Positions 54,607 to 62,606 of a DNA stretch of 64,000 nt are shown piece by piece; the stretch's first letter is position 1; the number at the start of each line of letters is the position of its first letter. The stretch is from Pseudothermotoga sp. (GTDB lineage: Bacteria > Thermotogota > Thermotogae > Thermotogales > DSM-5069), in the NCBI GenBank assembly GCA_025060105.1, contig JANXCS010000002.1:62001-126000 (forward strand), written 5' to 3'. The notes below the pieces were generated by a model. It ran no database searches, was not told the DNA's origin, and worked only from the letters and a program-made list of their open reading frames with translations. The position numbers and the translations under genes are program-made.

Positions 54607-54636
54607 TTGACTGAATCAGGAAGGGCGTGGTATTAT
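54607..54636 (+). promoter_or_regulatory. feo operon promoter
   Basis: TTGACT (54607-54612), an 18-base spacer and TATTAT (54631-54636) predict a start near 54643, inside the adjoining palindrome and about 32 bases before the feoA ATG. Confidence 0.7.
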
Positions 54637-54637
54637 C

Positions 54638-54660
54638 TTATTGAGAATAAATCTCAATAA
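54638..54660 (+). promoter_or_regulatory. Perfect inverted repeat: probable metal-regulator operator
   Basis: A perfect 9-bp inverted repeat, TTATTGAGA - ATAAA - TCTCAATAA, begins one base after the -10 hexamer and covers the expected transcription start. Its position fits a repressor site, most likely for an iron-responsive Fur- or DtxR-family protein, because feoAB follows. It does not closely match the classic GATAAT-based Fur box, so the regulator remains open. Confidence 0.72.
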
Positions 54661-54674
54661 AAAGGGGGACTGGT

Positions 54675-55112
54675 ATGTCTTTATCAGAAGTACCCGTTGG
54701 ACTGGAAGCGAAGATACTCTCTGTCCCAGAAGATGTCAAAGGGAACAAGTTGTTGTCCATTGGTTTTGTACCTGGAAACAAAGTGAAGGTCGTCGGTTGT
54801 GCACCTCTGGGAGATCCCCGTGTTTACATGATCATGGGGAAACTGATCACTCTGAGGAACGATGAAGCAAAGCAGATCTTGGTTTCATTGGAGAATGATG
54901 TGGAATCTTTGATGAACGCTAGAGAGGGAACATGGAGAGTTGTGTCTTTGATCGGAGGACGTCGACTTCGAGAGAAGCTTGAATCTATGGGTATTTTCGT
55001 GGGAAGTATAGTGAAAGTTATATCCAATGGGATCGTGGAAACTGAAAAGGGAGTTTTTAAAATAGGCATCAACATGGCTAAACTTATCCTCGTCAGGAGG
55101 GATAATGTTTGA
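54675..55112 (+). CDS. feoA: FeoA-type protein with two tandem FeoA domains
   Basis: FeoA is a small SH3-like cytoplasmic partner of the FeoB iron transporter. The 145-residue product is twice the usual ~75. Two FeoA-like domains are visible, about 1-72 (LSEVPVGLEAKILSVPEDVK, with LLSIGFVPGNKVKVV) and about 82-142 (TWRVVSLIGGRRLREKLESM, with GIFVGSIVKVI). The ATG follows AAGGGGG. The feoB start overlaps its stop (TTGA). Confidence 0.9.
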   Translation: MSLSEVPVGLEAKILSVPEDVKGNKLLSIGFVPGNKVKVVGCAPLGDPRVYMIMGKLITLRNDEAKQILVSLENDVESLMNAREGTWRVVSLIGGRRLREKLESMGIFVGSIVKVISNGIVETEKGVFKIGINMAKLILVRRDNV

Positions 55113-57040
55113 CGATTCGCGTCGCACTCTGTGGAAATCCTAATGTTGGTAAAACAAGTTTGTTCAACGCTTTGACTGGTATGAGACAGTATGTCGCAAA
55201 TTGGCCAGGTGTGACAGTCGAGGTAAAAGAGGGTGTGAGAAGCTGGAAAGATCATCACCTGATCATCACGGATCTTCCAGGAATGTATGGCATGCTCGCC
55301 ACATCGATGGATGAAAAGATAGCCCGAGATTTTTTACTTTACAATAATCCTGATGTGGTTGTTGTCGTCGCCGATGCGCTATCCCTAGAACAAGGATTGT
55401 ATTTGTTACTGGAAGTTTTAGAACTTGAAACTAAAGCGATTTTGGTCATTAATGCCATAGACGAAGCTAAGAAAAAAGGGTTGATCGTGGATAAAAGGGA
55501 ACTTTCGAAACACCTCAAAGTACCTGTTGTTCTCACCAGTGCGATCACAGGAGAAGGTGTGGAAGAACTACTTGACACAATAATCTCGACCGCTTCGAGT
55601 ACGCAGACAAAAGTAATCTTCAACTTCAGTGACGAAGTTGAGAGAGCAATATTTCAAATGCAAAGGTTCATTGAAGATTTTTCCAGAATCTCAACTTCAA
55701 GATGGTTCGCAATAAAGTATCTAGAAGGAGATCCAGAGATTGTTGAGAAATTCTCTCAGCGAACTTCAAATTTGCCTATTAAAGCAGGTAGTTTGAAAAG
55801 TGAGATTGCGCGTGAGAGATACGATCACATACAATTGATCATTAAAGAATCGATCGCATCGGCTTCAAAAGAGCTATCTTTGAGTGAGGCAATAGACCAT
55901 GTTTTAACTCACAAATTCATTGGCATCCCTGTCTTTCTTGCTCTCATGTACTTAGCACTCAACTTCGCTTTTGAAACGGTTCAACCATTGAGTGATTTAC
56001 TCGAATCGCTTTTCAGCCACGTTGTCAATTCCATCAGGACAAACCTTGGAGAAAATCTCATCAGTTCGATGCTCGCTGACGGAGTTGTCACTGGAGTAGG
56101 AGCTGTTTTGACTTTTGTTCCGAACATATTCGCTCTTTTTCTTCTGCTCGGTATCATGGAAGACTCAGGTTACCTACCTAGAGCTGCTTTCGTTATGGAC
56201 AGGATCATGTACACTTTGAAACTTTCCGGTAGATCCTTCATGTCCTTTTTGCTCGGTTTTGGATGTTCCGTGCCCGCTGTACTCTCGACGAGAGGTGTAT
56301 CTGACCCTAGAGAAAGGATCATATCGGTACTCTCAGTTCCGTTCGTAAGCTGTAGTGCGCGATTACCTGTATATTTGTTGATCGCCTCGATCTTTTTTCC
56401 TGAGAACCGCGGTTTTGTAGTCTTCTCAGTTTATTTGTTCAGCATGATTGCGGCGATGGTCAGTTCTCTGATACTTAACAGGTTGATCTTCAAAGGTCAG
56501 CGTGGTTTTTTCATCCTCGAGCTTCCAAGGTACAGATTACCAACGATTAAGAATTTGGCCATCTATACATGGCTGAGAGGTAAACATTTCTTAGTAAAAG
56601 CTGGTACCATCATTTTCGTAGCCTCACTGGTTCTCTGGGCGTTGATGTACTTTCCAAACCCGAATGATGTTTCGCAGTCGTTTGCAGCTCAAATAGGTAG
56701 GTCCATGTCTCTCATCCTGAAACCATTGAATTTCGACTGGCGTGCTTCAACTGCGTTATTTTTCGGCATAACGGCAAAAGAGATCATAGTATCAACTTTC
56801 GGCATGCTGTTTAAAACGCAGGAAGAAACGCTAGCCAAGCATCTATCTCAACTTTTCGATCCTCTCACAGCGTACAGTTTCATCATATTCGTCATGGCTT
56901 ATATTCCATGTTTAGCTACTCTCGCTTCGATCCGTAGCGAGATAGGTACAAAATACGTTTTGATCACTATATTTTATAGTTTTTTCTTCGCTTATGCTGC
57001 AGCTCTCCTCGTTAAGCTCATCGGAGGTGTTCTCTTGTGA
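55109..57040 (+). CDS. feoB: Ferrous iron transport protein B
   Basis: FeoB is the Fe(II) permease of the inner membrane, with an N-terminal GTPase. The 643 residues have the P-loop ALCGNPNVGKTSLFNALTG (6-24), the switch region NWPGVTVEVKEG, DLPGMYG and a helical spacer. The membrane part then shows two Gate regions (GFGCSVPAVLSTRG and SVPFVSCSARLPVYLLIASIF) and about eight to nine helices. Start TTG lies seven bases after GGAGGG. Confidence 0.96.
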   Translation: MTIRVALCGNPNVGKTSLFNALTGMRQYVANWPGVTVEVKEGVRSWKDHHLIITDLPGMYGMLATSMDEKIARDFLLYNNPDVVVVVADALSLEQGLYLLLEVLELETKAILVINAIDEAKKKGLIVDKRELSKHLKVPVVLTSAITGEGVEELLDTIISTASSTQTKVIFNFSDEVERAIFQMQRFIEDFSRISTSRWFAIKYLEGDPEIVEKFSQRTSNLPIKAGSLKSEIARERYDHIQLIIKESIASASKELSLSEAIDHVLTHKFIGIPVFLALMYLALNFAFETVQPLSDLLESLFSHVVNSIRTNLGENLISSMLADGVVTGVGAVLTFVPNIFALFLLLGIMEDSGYLPRAAFVMDRIMYTLKLSGRSFMSFLLGFGCSVPAVLSTRGVSDPRERIISVLSVPFVSCSARLPVYLLIASIFFPENRGFVVFSVYLFSMIAAMVSSLILNRLIFKGQRGFFILELPRYRLPTIKNLAIYTWLRGKHFLVKAGTIIFVASLVLWALMYFPNPNDVSQSFAAQIGRSMSLILKPLNFDWRASTALFFGITAKEIIVSTFGMLFKTQEETLAKHLSQLFDPLTAYSFIIFVMAYIPCLATLASIRSEIGTKYVLITIFYSFFFAYAAALLVKLIGGVLL

Positions 57041-57360
57041 GATTTCTACTTTTACTGGAGTGGATAGCTTCACTTTTGTTTTTCTTTTCGTCTGTCAAGC
57101 AAGAAACACTGCTCAGTATTTGTGTTTTGATTTTTTCTTTCATCTATTTGCTTGGACTTTTGGAGTCGAAGAATGATCCACAACGAATTCGCGCACATAT
57201 TATGGTTGGAGGTTTGTTGTTCTTCATAACGGCAGTCCTGACTTTCTTGAACGATCTGTCCAAACTCAATTTGCAGTTCAACCTCCCAAGGAATCTTTTA
57301 ATTTTTCTCGGCTTAATTGGTTTGATCCAAGCTAATGTGGTGAGAAAGAGCTTCAAATGA
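57037..57360 (+). CDS. Unrecognised small membrane protein of the feo operon
   Basis: The 107-residue product has three to four hydrophobic segments and ends in a basic tail (NVVRKSFK). It is not a FeoC-type winged helix, and I do not recognise it. GTG overlaps the feoB stop (GTGA), so it is translationally coupled to FeoB and may assist it. Its last eight bases overlap the convergent PiT permease gene. Confidence 0.75.
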   Translation: MRFLLLLEWIASLLFFFSSVKQETLLSICVLIFSFIYLLGLLESKNDPQRIRAHIMVGGLLFFITAVLTFLNDLSKLNLQFNLPRNLLIFLGLIGLIQANVVRKSFK

Positions 57361-58564
57361 AACGATAAACAAGCAAATAGATCCCAGCAGAAGCAAACGC
57401 CGCAACGGGAACCGTGGCGAACCATGAGATCAGTATGTTTTTCAAAACACCAACGTTTACAAGCTCTACCCCACGGGCCATTCCGACACCCACCACAGAG
57501 CCTACGACAACGTGGGTTGTAGAGATGGGAAAACCAAGAACAGATGCGATCAATACCGTGGAAGCGGTGCTAAAATCAATACAAAAACCTCGCGAGTTGT
57601 TCAACTGTGTGATTTCCTCTCCCACCGTCTTCATCACCTTATAACCGAGGAACAAAACTCCTACGGATATACCAAGACCCCCCAGCGCTAAAAGCCAAGT
57701 TGGAACAAGGATTTTCTGAACCACACTTCCATAAGAAACGATCCAGTAAATCAAAGCAAGGGGTCCAACCGCGTTCGCGACATCATTCGCACCGTGAGAA
57801 AAGCTTACATAACAACTTGTCATAACCTGGAGTCTTTTGAACACAGCCTCGACGAATTCATAGTTATCTGAACTGTTCGTATCGAGTCTTCTAAGTAAGA
57901 GAGTTCCAGCCAAACTGGCTACAATGGATACGATCAAAGAGATCAAAAAGCTTTTTGTAGCTTTCATTTTCAAAGTTTTTAACATGAACAGGAAACATAT
58001 GATAAAAAAAGTTGTGAATATGATCACCGGTATGGCTTTCTTCATTGCGCTGACTGGATCGGGTTTTCTCAGGATTGCATATGAAATGAGCTTGAACATC
58101 ACGTAAGCCAGCAGCCATCCTGCAAGCGGAGAAAGGATCCAACTTGCAAATATGCTGATCATTTTACTCCAGTTGATGGCGTTCAAGCCCGCACTGGCTA
58201 TACCGAATCCAGCCATACCACCGACGATCGAGTGTGTAGTTGACACTGGCATGCCCCAAATCGTGGCCAACAAGATCCAGATAGATGAGCCAAGTAGAGC
58301 TGCTAGTGCTCCAGCAAGAACCGCTTTTGCATCGTTCATCACCTCAGGTTTAACGATCCCCTTCGTTATCGTCGTGACCACGTGCGATCCAAACATGATT
58401 GCTCCGAGGAATTCCAGAATGGCTGCGATGATCACTGCTTGTCTTACGGTAATAGCTCGAGCTCCAACTGCTGTAGACATCGAATTTGCAACATCGTTTG
58501 CTCCGATCGAAAACGCCATGATGAAACCTACTGTAAACGCAATCATCAGGAACAAGTTGATCAC
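57353..58564 (-). CDS. pit: PiT-family inorganic phosphate permease
   Basis: PiT permeases import phosphate with a cation. The 403-residue protein has about ten helices and the duplicated family signature: SIGANDVANSMSTAVGARAI in the N-terminal half and SHGANDVANAVGPLALI in the second half. Further PiT elements are MPVSTTHSIVGGMAGFG and FPISTTHVVVGSVVGVG. It lies four bases after a DUF47/PhoU-like gene, the common arrangement for this permease. Confidence 0.95.
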   Translation of the reverse strand: MINLFLMIAFTVGFIMAFSIGANDVANSMSTAVGARAITVRQAVIIAAILEFLGAIMFGSHVVTTITKGIVKPEVMNDAKAVLAGALAALLGSSIWILLATIWGMPVSTTHSIVGGMAGFGIASAGLNAINWSKMISIFASWILSPLAGWLLAYVMFKLISYAILRKPDPVSAMKKAIPVIIFTTFFIICFLFMLKTLKMKATKSFLISLIVSIVASLAGTLLLRRLDTNSSDNYEFVEAVFKRLQVMTSCYVSFSHGANDVANAVGPLALIYWIVSYGSVVQKILVPTWLLALGGLGISVGVLFLGYKVMKTVGEEITQLNNSRGFCIDFSTASTVLIASVLGFPISTTHVVVGSVVGVGMARGVELVNVGVLKNILISWFATVPVAAFASAGIYLLVYRFI

Positions 58565-58568
58565 TCCT

Positions 58569-59246
58569 TCAACTCCTGGTTATCATCCTCACTTTTTCAG
58601 CCACATTTTCCGCGTGATCAGCCGATCGCGTCAGTAAGCGTGTCAATTTCTCGATGAAAAGTATGTCAACGGGATGGAGCACATTTTTCAGTGAAAAGAC
58701 CTTTTTACCCAACGCGAGGGATAATCGATCCGTACCACTCTCATCGGCTTCAACCCTTCGTGTTAGTGAGTCTTCCTGTTGAACGAATGTTGGAGAAAAA
58801 GAAGATTCGACCAAATTAAGCAACTCATGAACAGATTCTGTCATGTACTTGATGGCGTCTCGCACTTTTTCAGCCAACTCGAGGAGCATGTCCGTCAGTT
58901 CTTTTGGTAAAGGTTTTTCAAAACGATAAATCGTGAGTAATTTCAAAAAATCATCAACGGCGTCGATCACCGCGTCTTGATCATGCAATATCAACAACAA
59001 ATCCATTTTGTCGAAGTAGACGAATTTCAACTTTGAATAAACTTCTCTGATACGAACTTTCACTTCATCGGCTTTGTCCTCAAGTTCATCCACCAATTGT
59101 GCCAAATCTTCTACCGGTTCACCTGATAAGAACTTCCTGAATGCTGGTAAGATTTGTCCCGAAGCTTGCTCAACCAATTTAGCGTGTTCATAGAGCAATT
59201 TCAAAGGTGATTCTTGTGGAAAAAGTTTCCCAATGAACCTCGACAC
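58569..59246 (-). CDS. DUF47/PhoU-like Pit accessory protein
   Basis: The 225-residue all-helical cytoplasmic protein resembles the DUF47 (TIGR00153) family, which accompanies PiT permeases and is thought to modulate them, as PhoU does for Pst. Characteristic parts are the N-terminal PQESPLKLLYEHAKLVEQA and the acidic helix LVDELEDKADEVKVRIREVY. The start is GTG, preceded by GAGGTG, 16 bases after the DUF401 gene. Confidence 0.88.
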   Translation of the reverse strand: MSRFIGKLFPQESPLKLLYEHAKLVEQASGQILPAFRKFLSGEPVEDLAQLVDELEDKADEVKVRIREVYSKLKFVYFDKMDLLLILHDQDAVIDAVDDFLKLLTIYRFEKPLPKELTDMLLELAEKVRDAIKYMTESVHELLNLVESSFSPTFVQQEDSLTRRVEADESGTDRLSLALGKKVFSLKNVLHPVDILFIEKLTRLLTRSADHAENVAEKVRMITRS

Positions 59247-59262
59247 AACTCAGCACCTCACT

Positions 59263-60426
59263 TCAAGCGTACAGCAGATAACCTATGAAACCAACCATAG
59301 TAATCAATGGGATCATTTTCAAGAAAGCTTTCATCAGATCCACCTTAAAGTAGTCCAACGTCAGAACTAGACATAAATGAACCGGTGAAAGTAAAACACC
59401 GAGCACAGAAAAAACGTACGTCAAGAGACCAAGTTGTTGCCCTCCCATACCTGCCACGACAGGGTATGAAATTCCCAAAGCTGCATGTGTTATCCCTGTA
59501 GACATACCTATGAGTAGCGGTAAAAACACAGCCACGATTTTCATTCCAAAACCTAAGTTTCCAAGCTCTTGACTCATGCGTTCTCCTAAATTAAAATCCA
59601 TCATCGCATGCTTGAACATGAAAACCAAGAGCAAGATTGGTACCACATCCAGTTTCTTCATCGTTTTTTTGAGCGAAATTAAAACGTATCTAATTCTGAC
59701 GAGAGCATATAAGACACTAACCAATAACAACGCAAAGTAACCTTCCATTTTGAAAAGAAGTATCAAAAACCCTACAGATAGGATGGGTAACAGAGGCCAT
59801 AGGTGCTTAGCTTCATCTTTGCTCAACCTATTCAATTTTACGAATCTCAAGCCATTAAGGTAAAACCAGCCAACCAAAAAAGCCATAACGAACAATGGCA
59901 ATAACTTCAGAGAAATGGTACCAACTTTTGTAGAGGTGAGGCCCGAAAGGAGGTACATGGCTGGATACACAGGCCAAAAAAATTCCAAGCAGTGTCTAAA
60001 CCAATAGTTGATGGTCATTTTGTCCAGACTGGGTATGCCTTTTCCTATTTGATCGACCATAGGTGCTGTGAACATCGCACCAGCGGGCATAGGCATAAGG
60101 CCGATCGCAGAAGGTATGAACACCACGGCACCACGCGAACCATCGAAGAGTTTTTGAACAGATTCAGTCAATTTTTCTGCATCCTTGGAAATCTCCATGA
60201 TTTCACCCAGGAAATATATGAAGAAAACGGCAGGGATTAGAGTTACGAAAGACTTGTCTTGTACAGAAGCTAGAATCAATTTTACAAGAGACCATCTCAA
60301 AGTAGGATTCATCGCTACAAAGAGAGTAAAACCTGATATCATAGATAAGAGTAGAGTTCTAGCAAACCTTTGAACGATCACAACCAAAGCCAAAGAGAGT
60401 ATGACCGAGATTGTAACCAATAACAT
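59263..60426 (-). CDS. DUF401-family integral membrane protein
   Basis: The 387-residue polytopic protein (about ten to eleven helices) matches the DUF401 family, an uncharacterised group within the ion-transporter superfamily, through VVFIPSAIGLMPMPAGAMFT, a NYWFRHCLEFFWPVYPA segment and GMSTGITHAALGISYPVVAG. Its substrate is unknown. It heads the operon with the DUF47 and PiT genes. The ATG at 60426 is only two bases after GGAGG; a TTG two codons later (60420) has better spacing. Confidence 0.88.
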   Translation of the reverse strand: MLLVTISVILSLALVVIVQRFARTLLLSMISGFTLFVAMNPTLRWSLVKLILASVQDKSFVTLIPAVFFIYFLGEIMEISKDAEKLTESVQKLFDGSRGAVVFIPSAIGLMPMPAGAMFTAPMVDQIGKGIPSLDKMTINYWFRHCLEFFWPVYPAMYLLSGLTSTKVGTISLKLLPLFVMAFLVGWFYLNGLRFVKLNRLSKDEAKHLWPLLPILSVGFLILLFKMEGYFALLLVSVLYALVRIRYVLISLKKTMKKLDVVPILLLVFMFKHAMMDFNLGERMSQELGNLGFGMKIVAVFLPLLIGMSTGITHAALGISYPVVAGMGGQQLGLLTYVFSVLGVLLSPVHLCLVLTLDYFKVDLMKAFLKMIPLITMVGFIGYLLYA

Positions 60427-60471
60427 TTCCTCCTGAACAAGATTCTAATATTCGCTTGAGGTGAGTATGTC

Positions 60472-61581
60472 ATGATCAGAATTAAAAAACTGTATGAAGA
60501 AAGCAAAGAATTCTTTGCCGTGAGTGATGAGAGCCCTTTCTACCCGGATGGAAAGGGAGGGCAATTGGGGGATCGAGGTAGCATAGGTCCGGCAAAGGTA
60601 TTGTATGTGAAAGAAGTGAACGGTGAGATTCATCACAAATTGGATAGAGCACTGGAGCTAGGAGAATACAGTTTCGAAATAGATCAAATCAGGCGTAACG
60701 ATATTGCGGTACAGCATACAGCTCAACACATTTTATCTGCAGCTTTCTTAAAATTAACTCAAGCACAAACGCTGAGTTTTCACATGGGTGAGGAAACCTC
60801 GACCATTGATCTCAACCTACCCATCCTTACAGAAAGAGCAATAAGCGATGCCGAACAACTCGCCAATCAAATAGTTAGAAGTTGTACACCTGTGGAAATC
60901 CTATATCTTGATAGAGAACAAGCAGAAAAGCTGAGTCTGAGAAAAGCCATAAGTGAAAAAGTTGGTCAAACAGTTAGGGTCGTGAAGGTGGATGATTTCG
61001 ACTTGTCTGCGTGTGGAGGATTTCACGTTGAAAACACTGGACAAATCGGTATTGTGAAAATCATTGACTGGGAGAAAACGAAAGGAAATCTAACACGTGT
61101 TTATTTCGTTGCTGGTGAAAGAGCCCTTCAATATTTCCAAAAATCGGTATTTGTTTTCAAGAATCTAAGAAAGCTATTGACATGCTCTATGGAGGACCTA
61201 TCAATTAGGATCGAAACGCTGTTGGAAAAAATCAAGACACTTTCCTCACATCTGGAACACCTCTCTGAAGAACATGCAGAAGCGATCAAGGATGATCTAC
61301 CAAGAAAGAAGATGAAAGAGCTTGAAGTGTCATTCTATGAAGGATTCCCTTCTGTGGCTAAAGCACTGTTGAAGAGCCCCACGACAGATCTTTTTGTTTG
61401 CAGACTTGAAGGGGAATTCGTCCTCAGCTCAGAAAAGGTAGATTGTGCTCAAATAGTTGAAAGATTAAAGATCATGTTGAACGCACCTGGCGGTGGCGGA
61501 AAAAAGCGTGGTTCGATCAAAACGAATATAAGTATGGAAAAATTCCTTGAAATTCTTGAAAAAATCATGGAGGTGATGTGA
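60472..61581 (+). CDS. AlaX-like alanyl-tRNA editing protein (long form)
   Basis: AlaX proteins hydrolyse mischarged Ser- or Gly-tRNA-Ala. The 369 residues contain the zinc site of the AlaRS editing domain: His82 and His86 (QHTAQHILSAAF), Cys181 and His185 (ACGGFHVENTGQIG). A helical linker (about 225-275) and a C-terminal domain with NAPGGGGKKRGSIKT, like the AlaRS C-Ala region, follow. There is no synthetase catalytic domain. The ATG follows GAGGTGAG; the next gene overlaps the stop. Confidence 0.92.
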   Translation: MIRIKKLYEESKEFFAVSDESPFYPDGKGGQLGDRGSIGPAKVLYVKEVNGEIHHKLDRALELGEYSFEIDQIRRNDIAVQHTAQHILSAAFLKLTQAQTLSFHMGEETSTIDLNLPILTERAISDAEQLANQIVRSCTPVEILYLDREQAEKLSLRKAISEKVGQTVRVVKVDDFDLSACGGFHVENTGQIGIVKIIDWEKTKGNLTRVYFVAGERALQYFQKSVFVFKNLRKLLTCSMEDLSIRIETLLEKIKTLSSHLEHLSEEHAEAIKDDLPRKKMKELEVSFYEGFPSVAKALLKSPTTDLFVCRLEGEFVLSSEKVDCAQIVERLKIMLNAPGGGGKKRGSIKTNISMEKFLEILEKIMEVM

Positions 61582-62606
61582 TGAAAATTTCTCTCGCTAG
61601 GCTTCCGACACCTGTCGAAAAGCTATCTAGACTCAGCAAAAGATACGAACGCGAAATTTTTGTCAAGAGGGATGATATGACAGATTTCATCTCATCGGGA
61701 AATAAAATAAGAAAACTCGAATTTCTCTTGGCTGATGCGCTTCGTCAAAAATGTGACACGGTCTTCACTTGCGGAGGAGAACAATCCAACCATGCACGAG
61801 CAACCGCACACTTGTGTGTTAAACTCGGTTTAAAACCTGTTCTTTTCTTAAGAGAAAGCCAGCCTGAGCAGAATGGTAACTCACTCAAGAAACTGAGGAA
61901 TTTCTTTGCAAGCGATGAAGCTGAACAAAGTTATCTCAAAAAAGCCATCAATGGTAATCTTCTCCTCGACAAATTGCTCGGAGCAGAGATCATCTTTGTT
62001 ACCCAACAACAGTACGCAAAAATCGATCAACTGTTTGAAGAATACAGAGAAAAGTACGAGTCACATGGTCACAAAGTTTACACGATACCAGAGGGTGGTT
62101 CGAACGCACTCGGCGCCCTAGGCTACGCTTGGACAGTCGTTGAAATGACGAGCCAGCTTGATTTATCGGAGTTCGATGCCATTTATTGTGCGGTAGGTAG
62201 CGGTGGTACTTACGCAGGGTTACTGGCAGGTTTGAGGTTCCTCGGTTATGAGACGGATGTTGTGGGCATTAACGTGACCAAGAAGGAAGCCAATTTCTTC
62301 ACTGAAAAAGTGATGAAAATCATTGCTGAATTGTCCAATTACGGAATAAGGGTGAACATAGAGCCAGAAGAAATCAAGATTCTCGACGATTTCAGTGGAC
62401 CAGCTTATGCCGTACCGAGTGAGGCCGATCTTGAATGCATAAAAATGGTCGCAACTATGGAGGGTTTGATCCTCGATCCTGTTTACACATCCAAAGCCTT
62501 CAGAGGCATGCTCCAATCAAGCAGGAGAGGACAAAAAATTCTGTTCATACACACTGGAGGTACTTTTGGCCTTTTTGCGCAAGCACATAGATTCTTAGAA
62601 ATATGA
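61578..62606 (+). CDS. D-cysteine desulfhydrase / ACC deaminase-like PLP enzyme
   Basis: The fold-type II PLP enzyme has 342 residues. The PLP lysine is in SSGNKIRKLEFLLADAL (about 37-53), followed by CGGEQSNHARATAHLC and the phosphate-binding GSGGTYAGLLAGL. Members either release H2S from D-cysteine or open 1-aminocyclopropane-1-carboxylate; D-cysteine desulfhydrase is the more likely activity in an anaerobe. A GTG at 61578 and an ATG at 61581 are both possible starts; the ATG is five bases after GGAGGTG. Confidence 0.9.
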   Translation: MMKISLARLPTPVEKLSRLSKRYEREIFVKRDDMTDFISSGNKIRKLEFLLADALRQKCDTVFTCGGEQSNHARATAHLCVKLGLKPVLFLRESQPEQNGNSLKKLRNFFASDEAEQSYLKKAINGNLLLDKLLGAEIIFVTQQQYAKIDQLFEEYREKYESHGHKVYTIPEGGSNALGALGYAWTVVEMTSQLDLSEFDAIYCAVGSGGTYAGLLAGLRFLGYETDVVGINVTKKEANFFTEKVMKIIAELSNYGIRVNIEPEEIKILDDFSGPAYAVPSEADLECIKMVATMEGLILDPVYTSKAFRGMLQSSRRGQKILFIHTGGTFGLFAQAHRFLEI

